Assembly: GCF_015694725.1 (NCBI RefSeq)
Contig: NZ_JADQDQ010000002.1
Coordinates: 62,001-126,000, forward strand
Origin: Hymenobacter jeongseonensis
Lineage (GTDB): Bacteria; Bacteroidota; Bacteroidia; Cytophagales; Hymenobacteraceae
DNA length: 64,000 bases
Direction: 5' to 3'
Part shown: positions 28,262-37,695 of the stretch, piece after piece
Layout: each line of letters opens with the position of its first letter
How positions within the stretch are numbered: the stretch's first letter is position 1
Position numbers and translations under genes: made by a program
The notes under the pieces: generated by a model
Seen by the model: only the letters and a program-made list of their open reading frames with translations
The model's database searches: none
What the model was told of the DNA's origin: nothing

Positions 28262-30289
28262 TCACAAAGTCAAACTCACTACCCGCTCATTTCCAGCCTG
28301 GTCGGTCAGGCGCAACTCGGCGGGGCCGCGAAGCCGGGGGCCCAGCGTGTCGGTGGCCACGGTGAAGAGCGTGGAGTTCTTGTGCTCGAAACGCAACAGC
28401 CGGAATTGCCCGCCGATGAGCAGCCGGTAGCTGGCCAGACCCGAAAGGTCGTCGCCCACCCGAAACAATAACTGCCCGCCGGGTCGTCCCGCCAGGCTCC
28501 CCTTGGGTGCGGTGGAATCGGTGTGAATGCGATACGAGCCAAACTGCCGAATGGCAGCCGTGATGTTGCCTTTGTCGTCCCACTTACCGCCCAAGTAGGC
28601 CTTGCCGCCCTTGGGCGTGGCCGAGTAGATGGCGGTGCGCTGCGGGTCGGCGGGCGGGGTGGCGGGGCGCAGGGTTAGCTGCGCGGTTTTGTAGAACGGA
28701 ATGAGCGGGCTGCCCACCGTCCAGAACCCGCTGCCGGTAGCTTCGGGCAGGAAAGCAGTGCCCAGGTACAGGTTGTCGAAAAGCGTTTCGGGGCCAAATA
28801 CCAAGCTCAGGTGCGAGGTGGCGTAGGTGGTTTCCTTGCCCGCAGGCACTAGCACTTGGCGGTCGAATTTCTTGGTGATGCCGCCAAACCGCAGCGAGTC
28901 GGGCAGGCCGGCGCGCAGGTCGTAGAGGTACACGTTTTCGCTGTTCTGGGTGTAGCTGGGCCGTATTTCCATGCGGCGGTTGCCGCGCAGCAGCACGAGG
29001 TTGCCGGCCACGGAATCGGTGCCGAGGTCGGTAGCCACGGCCTTGAGCAGGTTGCGGGTCACTTCAAAGCGAAGCGCGGGTTTTCTGGCCGCGGCCGAAC
29101 GGGATTTGAAATAGGCCGGCTGCTCGCCGCGCAGCACCAAGCGCACGGGCGTTTGGTTGTTGTAGGAATCGGCCAAGGTGATGTCAACGGTGTACACCTT
29201 GCCGGCTTCCACGGTCAGGCGGCCTTTGGTGGTGCCGGTGCTGTACATGGCCAGGTCGTTGCCTTCGTCCACCCACAGCTTTTGCAGGGTGCGGCCCTGG
29301 GTGTGCTGGTACACAAAGTCCAGGAAATTGCTAATCTGCCGGGTGCCCGTTGGGAACGGCACCGCGTCGATGATGTGCTGGTAAAACGGCTCGCCATTCA
29401 CTTTTACGGTCACCCGCTGGATGCCGTTCTTGTTCCAGGCGTTGTCAAATCGGTCGAAGCCCTGCACCAGCAGCCCCACCGTGCCGAAGCAGCTCACCGT
29501 ATCGGGCCAAGTGGTAGCCGTGCCGGGCGCAGGCTGCACTTTGGGCACCAGCACCGCTTTGGCAAACACATTTTTCACCCGCGCCTCAATGCCAAGGGGC
29601 TCCAGCGCCAACGCCTGCAACGTAGGTGCCACGTGGTCCTGAATTTCGGGGAAGCCGCCCCATTGCAGCGGGTTGTACTGCCGGTCCTGGGCGTCGCGCA
29701 CTTCCCAGTGCAGGTGCGGGCCCGCCGAGCCGCCGGTGTTGCCCGACAGGGCCACCAATTCGCCGCGCTTCACCGGAAACCGGTCTTTCTCGAAAAAGGC
29801 TTCCAGCTCGTAGCTCTGCTTGTCGTACTGGCGGCGCAGCAGTTCGGCCGCCACGGGGCCGCGGAAGTCGTTGAGGTGGCCGTACACGGTGGTCAGGCCG
29901 TTGGGATGCGTGATGTAGAGCACGTTGCCGTAGCCAAACGACGACTGCTTGAGGCGCGAGATGTAGCCGTCGGCCGAGGCATACACGGGCTGGTTCACGC
30001 CGCCGCCGGTCTTGATGTCGAGCCCGCCGTGGAAGTGGTTGGGGCGCAGCTCGCCCATGCTGCCGGCCAGCAGGCCGGGCTTGCCCGGGGCAATGGGAAA
30101 CAGAAAATATCCCGCCGGCACCACCGGCTTTCCGGCCGACAGCACCTCGCTAATCGAGCGGCCGGTTGGAACCGAATCCGCATTCTGCCCCCCCACCACG
30201 CCGGGCCACGCCACTACCGATGTGGCCGCTACGCCCAGCACCACGCCCAGCTTCTTTATATCGCTCACTTTCAACTTTACCATTCTCAC
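28262..30289 (-). CDS. M23 family metallopeptidase (LytM-like)
   Basis: A 675-residue exported protein with an N-terminal hydrophobic segment (about residues 13-32). The LytM/M23 domain spans about residues 80-190. It has the zinc-binding NHFHGGLDIK (HxxxD), the repeat GYGNVLYITHPNGLTTVYGH and the second zinc motif GPHLHWEV (HxH). The long C-terminal region (about 200-675) is beta-rich and unlike known domains, apart from a possible immunoglobulin-like end. The enzyme should cut peptide bridges in peptidoglycan. A terminator follows, so it is probably monocistronic. Confidence 0.9.
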   Translation of the reverse strand: MRMVKLKVSDIKKLGVVLGVAATSVVAWPGVVGGQNADSVPTGRSISEVLSAGKPVVPAGYFLFPIAPGKPGLLAGSMGELRPNHFHGGLDIKTGGGVNQPVYASADGYISRLKQSSFGYGNVLYITHPNGLTTVYGHLNDFRGPVAAELLRRQYDKQSYELEAFFEKDRFPVKRGELVALSGNTGGSAGPHLHWEVRDAQDRQYNPLQWGGFPEIQDHVAPTLQALALEPLGIEARVKNVFAKAVLVPKVQPAPGTATTWPDTVSCFGTVGLLVQGFDRFDNAWNKNGIQRVTVKVNGEPFYQHIIDAVPFPTGTRQISNFLDFVYQHTQGRTLQKLWVDEGNDLAMYSTGTTKGRLTVEAGKVYTVDITLADSYNNQTPVRLVLRGEQPAYFKSRSAAARKPALRFEVTRNLLKAVATDLGTDSVAGNLVLLRGNRRMEIRPSYTQNSENVYLYDLRAGLPDSLRFGGITKKFDRQVLVPAGKETTYATSHLSLVFGPETLFDNLYLGTAFLPEATGSGFWTVGSPLIPFYKTAQLTLRPATPPADPQRTAIYSATPKGGKAYLGGKWDDKGNITAAIRQFGSYRIHTDSTAPKGSLAGRPGGQLLFRVGDDLSGLASYRLLIGGQFRLLRFEHKNSTLFTVATDTLGPRLRGPAELRLTDQAGNERVVSLTL

Positions 30290-30419
30290 AAAATCAATCT
30301 GTTATTTCTTGGCTCGCGCTTGGTCCGTTGTGCTCTACCAAGCGCATCACTTTGTTGGTGCTGAACGAATGTTCTGCCTCACTGAATGAAGGCCCGCCCA
30401 GCACGCCAGCGTTGTCTAT

Positions 30420-31034
30420 TTAGCGAACATTCAATTCAATAATTTTCTCCTTCTCCAAATAACCGGCCAGCTGGTCGCCAATTTTCACGGGGCCTACGCC
30501 GGCGGGGGTGCCGGTGAATATCAAATCCCCCATTTTCAGGGAAATATATTTCGACACGAAACTGATGATTTTCGCGAACGGATGCAGCATTAAGCTGGAA
30601 TTGCCGGTCTGGCGGGTTTCGCCGTTCACTTCCAGGTGGAAATTGATATTGCCTAAATCAGCAATTTCAGCCACGGGTTTAAAGGTTGTGGAAATGGGGG
30701 CCGAGCCGTCGAAGGATTTGGCTAATTCCCAGGGCAGTCCCTTTTTTTTCAATTCGCTTTGCAGGTCGCGGGCGGTGAAATCAATGCCCAGGCCCACGGC
30801 GTCGAAATAGGTGTGGGCAAATTGCTCGTCGATGTGGCGGCCGTTCTTGCACACGCGCAGCACCAGTTCCAGCTCGTGGTGAATGTCCTGCGAAAACTCG
30901 GGGATGAAAAAGGGCTGGCCGCGTTGCAGCAGCGCCGTTTCGGGCTTGAGGAAAATGACGGGCGCGGCGGGCACTTCGTTGTGCAGCTCGGCAATGTGGT
31001 CGGCGTAGTTGCGGCCGATGCAGATAATTTTCAT
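30420..31034 (-). CDS. Fumarylacetoacetate hydrolase family protein
   Basis: A 204-residue FAH-fold protein. The start chosen opens MKIICIGRNYADHI, the normal first strand of the family, and the 36-residue extension upstream looks non-coding. The metal site is visible in HHELELVLRVCKNGRHI (Glu ligands) and in the central GLGIDFTARDLQSE. The end has GDLIFTGTPAGVGPV. Relatives are small acylpyruvate hydrolases or oxaloacetate decarboxylases, and the exact substrate cannot be read. Confidence 0.9.
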   Translation of the reverse strand: MKIICIGRNYADHIAELHNEVPAAPVIFLKPETALLQRGQPFFIPEFSQDIHHELELVLRVCKNGRHIDEQFAHTYFDAVGLGIDFTARDLQSELKKKGLPWELAKSFDGSAPISTTFKPVAEIADLGNINFHLEVNGETRQTGNSSLMLHPFAKIISFVSKYISLKMGDLIFTGTPAGVGPVKIGDQLAGYLEKEKIIELNVR

Positions 31035-31274
31035 AGAGGCGCTCGAGGCAGAGGAGAAGGAAGTCAAAACTACGGCCCGGCCCGGGCTTCGGACAACCCA
31101 CCAACTGGTTTTTCCGCCTTCCCAAGGGCCGCCCGCAAACATTTACCCGCCCTATCGCCGTATAGGCGACTATTGCGGCGCTTGCGTTGCCAGCCCCGAA
31201 GGGCGCGGCTCGTAAAACGTGGGAACCGCAGCCGCGGTTACTGACCGCATTCTTCCCCCTCTTTTTCCAGTACC

Positions 31275-32069
31275 ATGCTCAAAAAACTCACCCTTTTGGC
31301 CAGCCTGTCCTTCTTGGCAGCCTGCTCCACCGTTCCCATCACGGGCCGCCGCCAACTCAGCTTGGTGAGCGACGCCGAAATCAACACCCTGGCCGCCACG
31401 CAGTACCGCGAGGTTATTGCCAAAGGCCCGCTTTCCACCAACTCCCAGCAGGTGACCATGGTGCGCAACGTGGGCCGCCGCATTCAGGCGGCTGTCGAAA
31501 CGTATTTCCGTCAGCAAAACGCGTCCGACCAGCTGGCTGGCTACCAGTGGGAATTCAACGTCATTCAGGACGACCAGCAGCAAAACGCCTGGTGCATGCC
31601 CGGCGGCAAAGTGGCCGTGTACACCGGCATCCTGCCCATCACGCAGGACGAAACCGGCCTGGCCGTGGTTATGGCGCACGAAGTGGCGCACGCAGTGGCC
31701 AAGCACGGCTCCGAGCGCATGAGCCAAGGCTTGGTGCAGCAGCTGGGCGGCCAGGCTTTGTCGGCGGCCCTTTCCACCAATGCCCCCGCCACGCAGGAAT
31801 TGGCGTTGCAGGCGTTTGGCGTAGGCTCGCAGTTGGGCTTGCTGAAATACGGCCGTAACCAGGAAAGCGAAGCCGACCACTTGGGATTGATATTCATGGC
31901 ATTGGCCGGCTACAATCCCGACGGCGCTATTTCGTTCTGGCAGCGCATGGAAGCCAAAGGCGGCGCCGCGCCACCCGAATTCCTGTCAACTCACCCCTCC
32001 AGCGGCACGCGCATCGCCGATATTCAACGTGAATTGCCCGAGGCCCGTAAGTATTACAAACCCCGCTAA
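31275..32069 (+). CDS. M48 family metalloprotease (lipoprotein)
   Basis: A 264-residue lipoprotein protease of the LoiP/BepA group. The signal ends in the lipobox FLAAC. The segment CSTVPITGRRQLSLVSD is highly typical of the family. The zinc motif VVMAHEVAHAVAKHGSER (HExxH) is at about residues 130-147, and the third ligand Glu is in NQESEADHLG. Such enzymes act in the periplasm on misfolded outer-membrane proteins. A lipoprotein gene of unknown role follows. Confidence 0.93.
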   Translation: MLKKLTLLASLSFLAACSTVPITGRRQLSLVSDAEINTLAATQYREVIAKGPLSTNSQQVTMVRNVGRRIQAAVETYFRQQNASDQLAGYQWEFNVIQDDQQQNAWCMPGGKVAVYTGILPITQDETGLAVVMAHEVAHAVAKHGSERMSQGLVQQLGGQALSAALSTNAPATQELALQAFGVGSQLGLLKYGRNQESEADHLGLIFMALAGYNPDGAISFWQRMEAKGGAAPPEFLSTHPSSGTRIADIQRELPEARKYYKPR

Positions 32070-32154
32070 CATTTAGGCGATGAATGCAAAAATAAATTTG
32101 AAAGATTACTTTTTAAATTTCATATTGCATTCCTCATCTTCCTTTCTCCTTACC

Positions 32155-32709
32155 ATGCGTTTTCTTCCTCGCCTCCTGGGTCTCGGCCTGCTCAGCTTAC
32201 TGGTGTTGCTGGTGATGTCCTGCGAAACCACCAAGCAGACGACCACTGAGTTTGGCAGCCCCAATCGCATCAAAGGCGAAGTAATTGCCAAGCCCGAAAG
32301 CCGGCAGATTGTGCACTTCACCGACAGCACGACGGAGTACACCACGCCGCGCAGCGAACTGGCGACGGCCTTCATCAAGGAATTTGGCGACGGCACGGTG
32401 GTGGACAAGGTGCAGGTGCGCAAAGCGCCCGTGGGGGCCGACCAACCCGTGAGCTACTTTCTCATCGGCATGGGGCTGCGCAACGGCATGTTCCGGGCCA
32501 TGGCCCTGCCCCTCACCGCCGGCGGCGACAATACGTACTACCTGCGGCCGGGAGCCGAGCGCTACATTCTCACGAGTTTGGGCTGCACGTCCTGCTTTTT
32601 CAATTTTGAAAACGGCCGTATTGTAAGCACCTCTTGCTCCGAAAATTCGGGCGGCAGCCGCTGCGACTTAAAAGTGGAAGTGGCCAACTCTCTCTTCGCT
32701 GCCCGATGA
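32155..32709 (+). CDS. Hypothetical lipoprotein
   Basis: The start is the Met opening MRFLPRLLGLGLLSLLVLLV with the lipobox VMSC, giving 184 residues. The frame upstream to 32080 has no signal and is AT-rich. I recognise no domain. Four Cys residues near the C-terminus (GCTSCFF, STSCSE, SRCDLK) may form disulphides. It follows the M48 protease gene closely and overlaps the start of a 40-residue gene, so it may belong to the same operon. Confidence 0.68.
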   Translation: MRFLPRLLGLGLLSLLVLLVMSCETTKQTTTEFGSPNRIKGEVIAKPESRQIVHFTDSTTEYTTPRSELATAFIKEFGDGTVVDKVQVRKAPVGADQPVSYFLIGMGLRNGMFRAMALPLTAGGDNTYYLRPGAERYILTSLGCTSCFFNFENGRIVSTSCSENSGGSRCDLKVEVANSLFAAR

Positions 32710-32828
32710 GCACCTCGGGTAAATGGCTGCTGCGCGCCGCCCTCACGGCCCTGGCGTTGCTCATCACCACCGACACGAATCGACCGCCCAAGCCCACACC
32801 CAAAACACCAAAAAAGCCCGCTGATTAG
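32706..32828 (+). CDS. Small 40-residue protein, start overlaps the upstream stop
   Basis: The ATG at 32706 overlaps the TGA of the upstream gene in ATGA, an arrangement typical of coupled translation. The peptide has one hydrophobic stretch (LLRAALTALALLITT) and a Pro/Lys-rich tail. Its last codons and stop lie inside the terminator hairpin. It may be a real small membrane protein or chance. No family is recognised. Confidence 0.4.
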   Translation: MSTSGKWLLRAALTALALLITTDTNRPPKPTPKTPKKPAD

Positions 32829-32842
32829 CGGGCTTTTTTATT
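32810..32842. terminator. Terminator between convergent genes
   Basis: AAAAAAGCCCGCT and AGCGGGCTTTTTT form a classic hairpin with flanking A and T runs, which suits both strands. Confidence 0.9.
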
Positions 32843-32851
32843 GCGGCTCGG

Positions 32852-33553
32852 TTAAGGATTGTTTTGGGCAAACGCTCGAATCTTTTCACTTAGCACGCCA
32901 AAATCGACTCGTTCCAGCGGGTGAGGCGTATTCGGTAGTACCTCATAGCGGCCCTGCGGCAAATGAGCCGCGAGCGCGGCCCCGGCTGCGCTGCCCGCCG
33001 TGTGGTCGGCATCGCCTACCAGTACCTGCACGGGCACTTGGATTCCGGACAAGCTGGCAGCCGTGAGGGGCGGATTAGCTCCGGCTGCTTGCATCAAGGC
33101 TGCCGTCGCTTGCACTACCTCTATCCAATCAGCGGGCGCGTGGCGCTCTCGCAGTTGCTCAACAAAAGCGGGCACTTTGGCCAGCATTTTTTCGGGCTCC
33201 AAAAAGCGCGTTTCCGCAACCGCCGACTCCGGCGACCAATCGAGCTTGGTGCCCAGCGTGGTGATGCTGGCAAACCGCGCCGGCTCCTGGCTGGCGGCCA
33301 GCAGCGCGGCGTAGCCGCCCATGCTGTAGCCAAATACATGCACCGGCGCAGTTTCATTTTCGCGCAGAAAGCCCAGCACTTCCGCGCCAAAATGCGGCAG
33401 GGTGAACGTATCGGGGCGCACTTCTCCCCCACCGTGGCCGGCGAAGGCGAAGGTTTTGATTGTAAAATTCTCGCCCAGCCGTTCCGCCAGCGGCGCCAAA
33501 GTGTCGGGGCTGCCCAGGGCCCCGTGCAGCAAGAGCAGCGTGGGCGTGGGCAT
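32852..33553 (-). CDS. Alpha/beta hydrolase
   Basis: A 233-residue alpha/beta hydrolase. The oxyanion-loop motif LLLHGALGS is at the N-terminus, the nucleophile elbow is in HVFGYSMGGYAALL (Ser at about residue 97), the acid is in LVGDADHT, and the catalytic His is in PNTPHPLERV near the end. The substrate is unknown. The start overlaps the mpl stop by one base (TAATG), so the two are translationally coupled, and a link to cell-wall metabolism is possible but not shown. Confidence 0.87.
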   Translation of the reverse strand: MPTPTLLLLHGALGSPDTLAPLAERLGENFTIKTFAFAGHGGGEVRPDTFTLPHFGAEVLGFLRENETAPVHVFGYSMGGYAALLAASQEPARFASITTLGTKLDWSPESAVAETRFLEPEKMLAKVPAFVEQLRERHAPADWIEVVQATAALMQAAGANPPLTAASLSGIQVPVQVLVGDADHTAGSAAGAALAAHLPQGRYEVLPNTPHPLERVDFGVLSEKIRAFAQNNP

Positions 33554-34944
33554 TAGCCGGCAATTTCAGTGGCCAGCGCCGTCAGGTCCAGCCCATCGAA
33601 CGTGCCGGACGACATCAGCAGCAGGTTGGCATTGGCCCACTCCTGCTCGCGCAGGAAAGCCGCCAGTTCGGCGCTGTCGGTAATCACCTTGATATCTGGG
33701 CGCTGAAACGCTTCTGCAACCGTGGCCGCAGCCAGCGGCGGCAGGCGCTTGTGCTCGAGCACGTGGGGGTTGAAGTACACCACGGCCACATCGGGCGCAT
33801 CGAAGCAGTGCGCGTACTGGGGCAGAAACGCCGGGTTGAGGCTGCTGAAGGTGTGCAACTCCAGGCAAGCCACCAGCCGCCGCTTCGGAAACTGCTTCTT
33901 CAGGGCTGTGGCTGTGGCTTTCAGCTTGCTGGGGGCATGGGCGAAGTCTTTGTACACCACCGACGTGGCGCTTTCTTTCAGCAACTCCAGCCGCCGCGCG
34001 GCGCCGGGGAACGACGCAATGGCCTTGAAAAAGTCTTTGCCCTTAATACCCAGCTGCTTGCACACCTCCTTCGCTGCCGAAATATTACGCAGGTTGTGCT
34101 CGCCGAATACCTGAATGGCCACTTCCTCGTCCCTTTTATTAAGCAGGAACGTGCGCCCGTCGCGGATGACATGCTCGTGCGGTCCGTAGCCCACGTAAGT
34201 CACGTCGGGGTTGCTGGGCACGGCAATCAGCTGCGTCTGTTCATCGTCCTTGTCGTAGATGAGCACGCCGGCTTTGGGCGTCATATCAGCGAAGATACGG
34301 AACTGCTCGCGGTAGTTTTCCTCGGTCGGAAACACGTTGATGTGGTCCCAGCTGATGCCCGAAATCACGCCGATGTGGTGCTGGTAGAGGTGGAACTTGG
34401 GCCGGCGGTCTACCGGCGACGACAGGTATTCGTCGCCTTCGATGATGATGATGGGCGCATCGTCGGTGAGTTGCACCATCAAATCGAACCCCGCAAGCTG
34501 GGCGCCCACGGCGTAGTCAAACTTGCGGCCGTGGTAGCGCAGTACGTGCAGAATACAGGCCGTGATGCTGGTTTTGCCGTGCGAGCCGCCGATGACGATG
34601 CGCTGCTTGTCGCGGCTGGCCTCGTAGATGTACTCGGGAAAGGAATAGATTTTCAGGCCCAGCGCCTGGGCCCGGAGCAGCTCGGGGTTGTCGGGGCGGG
34701 CGTGCATGCCCACAATCACGGCGTCGAGGTCGGGCGCGATGCTGGCCGCGTCCCAGCCCTCCTGGGCGGGCAGCAGGCCGGCCGCGTCGAGGCGGCTTTT
34801 GGCGGGCTCAAATATTTCGTCGTCGGAGCCCGTGACCTGGGCGCCGCGCCGGTGCAGGGCCAGCGCCAGATTGTGCATGATGCTGCCCCCGACGGCAATC
34901 AGGTGAATCTTTTCGGCTGGCTCGTTTCGCGTTTCTGGTTCCAA
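33553..34944 (-). CDS. mpl: UDP-N-acetylmuramate:tripeptide ligase (Mpl)
   Basis: A 463-residue Mur ligase. Mpl joins recycled murein tripeptide to UDP-MurNAc. The N-terminal nucleotide-binding half starts IHLIAVGGSIMHNLALAL. The ATP P-loop is IVIGGSHGKTSITACIL (about residues 110-126), followed by IIIEGDEYLSSPVDRRPKF and SWDHINVFPT. The last domain contains KDFAHAPSKLKATATALK, as in other Mpl proteins. The motif IMHNLALALHRRGAQVTGSD sets it apart from MurC, which usually shows a GxGGxGM loop there. It overlaps the following hydrolase gene. Confidence 0.9.
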   Translation of the reverse strand: MEPETRNEPAEKIHLIAVGGSIMHNLALALHRRGAQVTGSDDEIFEPAKSRLDAAGLLPAQEGWDAASIAPDLDAVIVGMHARPDNPELLRAQALGLKIYSFPEYIYEASRDKQRIVIGGSHGKTSITACILHVLRYHGRKFDYAVGAQLAGFDLMVQLTDDAPIIIIEGDEYLSSPVDRRPKFHLYQHHIGVISGISWDHINVFPTEENYREQFRIFADMTPKAGVLIYDKDDEQTQLIAVPSNPDVTYVGYGPHEHVIRDGRTFLLNKRDEEVAIQVFGEHNLRNISAAKEVCKQLGIKGKDFFKAIASFPGAARRLELLKESATSVVYKDFAHAPSKLKATATALKKQFPKRRLVACLELHTFSSLNPAFLPQYAHCFDAPDVAVVYFNPHVLEHKRLPPLAAATVAEAFQRPDIKVITDSAELAAFLREQEWANANLLLMSSGTFDGLDLTALATEIAG

Positions 34945-34960
34945 AGCGTGGTTATTGGGG

Positions 34961-35030
34961 GTTATCAGTTGGCTGCTTCCGGTTGGTTATTGATTCAGCA
35001 ACCGACAACGGACCACCACCAACTGACAAC
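34961..35030. repeat. Nested palindrome upstream of mpl
   Basis: The outer arms GTTATCAGTTGG and CCAACTGACAAC pair with one mismatch, and an inner pair CCGGTTG / CAACCG(A) lies within. It sits between the divergent mpl and dnaB genes. It may be a dispersed intergenic repeat or a regulatory structure. Confidence 0.45.
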
Positions 35031-35131
35031 TAAAAGAAAGGACCGCGAAAGTACAAACGGCGGGCTGCCGCAGCTCCTCCATAGCCAAAAGAATCGATTT
35101 TTCCAGCAATCTTTTTCCCTTGCGGCGGGGT

Positions 35132-35139
35132 TAGCTTTG
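35132..35139 (+). promoter_or_regulatory. Bacteroidetes-type -7 element before dnaB (TAGCTTTG)
   Basis: TAGCTTTG matches TAnnTTTG exactly. It is 78 bases before the dnaB start, leaving an untranslated leader of about 70 bases. Confidence 0.5.
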
Positions 35140-35216
35140 TATAGCTAGTGTGCAGCTCGGATTTTGGCTGACTGCTACGCCCCGCTTTCCTGCTGCCCTA
35201 TACCCCTACTATCTCT

Positions 35217-36830
35217 ATGCAAGACCGGATGGACGACCGCCTGAAGCAATCCGCAGCCCGCGCCAAAGCAGCGCTGGCCAACCGCGGGGCTTCCGGGATG
35301 GTCCCCTTCAACTCGGGCGCGGCTGGCAAGCTGCCCCCCCAGGCACCCGAGCTGGAAATGGCGGTGCTTGGTGCCCTGATGCTGGAAAAAGATGCCCTCA
35401 CCTCGGTCATCGACCTGCTCAAGCCCGAGAGTTTCTACAAAGACAGCCACCAGCGAATATACCGCGCCGTTATCCGGCTGTTTGACAAATCGGAGCCCAT
35501 CGACCAGCTCACCGTGGTGCACGAACTGCGCGAAATGGGCGAGCTGGAAGCGGCCGGCGGCCCCTTCTACGTGGCCAACCTCACGCTGAAAGTAAACTCG
35601 GCCGCCAACGTTGAATACCACGCCCGCATCATCACCGAAACCGCTATCAAGCGCGAGCTGATTCGGATTTCGAGTGAGATTCAGCGCGATGCTTTCGAGG
35701 ACACGACCGACGTGTTTAAGCTGCTTGATGACACCGAGTCGGCCCTGTTCGAGGTATCAGAATCGAACATTCGGAAGAACTTTGACGACATGCGCAGCCT
35801 GATGGGCAAGGCCATCAAAGAGCTGGAGGAAAAGAAAAATCAATCAGATGGCTTGACGGGGGTGCCCACCGGCTTCACCGCCCTGGACCGCGTCACCAGC
35901 GGCTGGCAGCCTTCTGACTTGGTGATTATTGCTGCTCGCCCTGGTATGGGTAAAACTGCTTTCGTGGTATCGGCCATGCGCAACGCGGCGGTCGATTTCA
36001 AGAAGGCCGTGGCCATTTTCTCGCTGGAAATGTCCTCGCTTCAGCTCGTCAATCGTCTGATTTCGGCCGAGGCGGAGCTGGACTCCGAGAAAATCAAGAA
36101 AGGCAGCCTCGCCGACCACGAGTGGCAGCAGCTCAACCACAAAATCACGGCCCTTTCGGCTGCCCCGATTTACATCGACGACACGCCCGGTCTGAGTATC
36201 CGCGAGCTGCGCACCAAGTGCCGCCGCCTGCGCTCGCAGAAGGACGTGCAGATGATTATCGTCGACTACCTGCAGCTGATGAGCGGCAACACCGACGGCC
36301 GCGGCGGCAACCGTGAACAGGAAATCGCCAGCATCTCGCGGGCCCTCAAGGGCATTGCCAAGGAGCTGAACGTGCCCGTACTGGCCCTGTCACAGCTTTC
36401 GCGCTCGGTGGAAACCCGCGGCGGCGACAAGAAGCCCCAACTGAGTGACCTGCGCGAATCGGGTTCTATCGAGCAGGATGCCGACATGGTTATCTTTCTC
36501 TATCGCCCCGAATACTACGGCCTCGACCAGGACGCCGAAGGCAACTCGACCCAGGGCGTGGGCGAGGTCATCATCGCCAAGCACCGAAACGGCTCGCTCG
36601 AAACGGTGCAGCTCAAGTTCATCGGCAAGTACACCAAGTTTGCCGACCTCGACGGCGTGGGCGGCTTCGACTCAAGCGGCTACCAGCCCATGGGTCTGCC
36701 CGCCAGCAACTTCGACAGCGAGCCCAGCAGCTTCGCCCCAAATACCATTCGCTTGGGCTCGAAGATTAACGAGTCGCCGGTGCCTTTCCCGAAGGGCAAC
36801 ATGAACAAGCACGAAGACCCGCCTTTTTAA
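35217..36830 (+). CDS. dnaB: Replicative DNA helicase DnaB
   Basis: A 537-residue hexameric helicase that unwinds DNA at the replication fork. The N-terminal domain (about residues 40-145) includes PPQAPELEMAVLGALMLEKD. The RecA-like domain has Walker A in IIAARPGMGKTAFVVSA (about 240-256), Walker B in MIIVDYLQLMSG, and the arginine-finger region in HRNGSLETVQLKF. No intein interrupts it. A disordered N-terminal extension (about 35 residues) and a Ser/Pro-rich C-terminal tail are present. Confidence 0.96.
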   Translation: MQDRMDDRLKQSAARAKAALANRGASGMVPFNSGAAGKLPPQAPELEMAVLGALMLEKDALTSVIDLLKPESFYKDSHQRIYRAVIRLFDKSEPIDQLTVVHELREMGELEAAGGPFYVANLTLKVNSAANVEYHARIITETAIKRELIRISSEIQRDAFEDTTDVFKLLDDTESALFEVSESNIRKNFDDMRSLMGKAIKELEEKKNQSDGLTGVPTGFTALDRVTSGWQPSDLVIIAARPGMGKTAFVVSAMRNAAVDFKKAVAIFSLEMSSLQLVNRLISAEAELDSEKIKKGSLADHEWQQLNHKITALSAAPIYIDDTPGLSIRELRTKCRRLRSQKDVQMIIVDYLQLMSGNTDGRGGNREQEIASISRALKGIAKELNVPVLALSQLSRSVETRGGDKKPQLSDLRESGSIEQDADMVIFLYRPEYYGLDQDAEGNSTQGVGEVIIAKHRNGSLETVQLKFIGKYTKFADLDGVGGFDSSGYQPMGLPASNFDSEPSSFAPNTIRLGSKINESPVPFPKGNMNKHEDPPF

Positions 36831-36844
36831 TATTCTAACTGCAG

Positions 36845-36905
36845 AATACAGAAAGCGGAAGGAGGAATTGCTACGGCGCTAATTCCTCCTTCCGCTTTCT
36901 GTATT
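36845..36905 (+). terminator. Terminator after dnaB
   Basis: Perfect 25-base arms (36845-36869 and 36881-36905) with an 11-base loop, about 15 bases past the dnaB stop. It stands just before the permease gene and leaves that gene little room for its own promoter. Confidence 0.85.
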
Positions 36906-36917
36906 ATTTCTTCTTTG

Positions 36918-37688
36918 ATGACGGTTACGCTACTACTGCTGTGCTTTTTTGCCTTTCTGGCGGGTTTTATTGATTCAATTGTGGGCGGCGGCGGCCTGAT
37001 TCAGTTGCCGGCCATGCTGATATTGCTGCCTGGGGTGCCGGTGCCAACGGTGTTCGGCACGGGCAAGGTATCGAGCGTGGCGGGTACGGTAGCGGCCTTG
37101 CGGCGCTACCTGAGCGGCCCCGAGAAGTTGGATATCCGCTGGCGCACAGTGGCCATCACGGCCCTGGTGGCGGGTGGGTTTGCCCTGCTGGGTTCGCGGG
37201 CCGTGAGCATGCTGCACAAAGAAGCCGTGCGCCCGCTGGTGCTGGGGCTGCTGGTGGTGATGGCCATCTACACTTTCTGGCGCAAGGATTTTGGCAGTTT
37301 GCACGCCCCCAAGCTCAGTGGCAGCCGCGAAATCCTGATTGGGGTTGTGCTGGGCGCGTCGATAGGGTTCTACGACGGCTTTTTTGGGCCGGGCACGGGC
37401 AGTTTGCTGCTGTTTGCCTTCGTGGGCCTGTTTGGCTACGACTTTATCGCGTCCTCGGCGTCGGCCAAGCTAGTGAACGTGGCCACCAACGCCGCCAGTT
37501 TGTTCTATTTTGCCACTACCGGACAGGTGCTCTACAAGGTGGCGCTGCCCATGGCCGCCTGCAACATGCTGGGCTCAACGCTGGGCGCCCGGATGGCGCA
37601 GCGGCACGGCACCGGCTTTGTGCGGGTGCTGTTTCTGGTGGTTGTCAGCGCCTTTATTCTGAAGCTGGGCTGGGATACGTTTGCGTAG
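36918..37688 (+). CDS. TauE/SafE (TSUP) family permease
   Basis: A membrane protein of 256 residues with about seven or eight helices. The first helix carries FLAGFIDSIVGGGGLIQLPA, the Gly-rich signature of TSUP proteins, and its half-repeat appears as GFYDGFFGPGTGSLLLFAF. These carriers export or import sulfite, taurine-like sulfonates or other organosulfur anions. The substrate is unknown here. The annotated frame could begin at TTG 36915, but ATG 36918 is preferred. The 3' end faces the convergent PepSY gene with only a few bases between. Confidence 0.9.
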   Translation: MTVTLLLLCFFAFLAGFIDSIVGGGGLIQLPAMLILLPGVPVPTVFGTGKVSSVAGTVAALRRYLSGPEKLDIRWRTVAITALVAGGFALLGSRAVSMLHKEAVRPLVLGLLVVMAIYTFWRKDFGSLHAPKLSGSREILIGVVLGASIGFYDGFFGPGTGSLLLFAFVGLFGYDFIASSASAKLVNVATNAASLFYFATTGQVLYKVALPMAACNMLGSTLGARMAQRHGTGFVRVLFLVVVSAFILKLGWDTFA

Positions 37689-37695
37689 AGCCGCG

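Noticed and set aside
28856..30364. A 502-residue frame on the plus strand
   Set aside because: It is the antisense shadow of the M23 peptidase gene.
33751..35148. A 465-residue frame on the plus strand
   Set aside because: It is antisense to mpl and runs into the intergenic palindrome. No domain is present.
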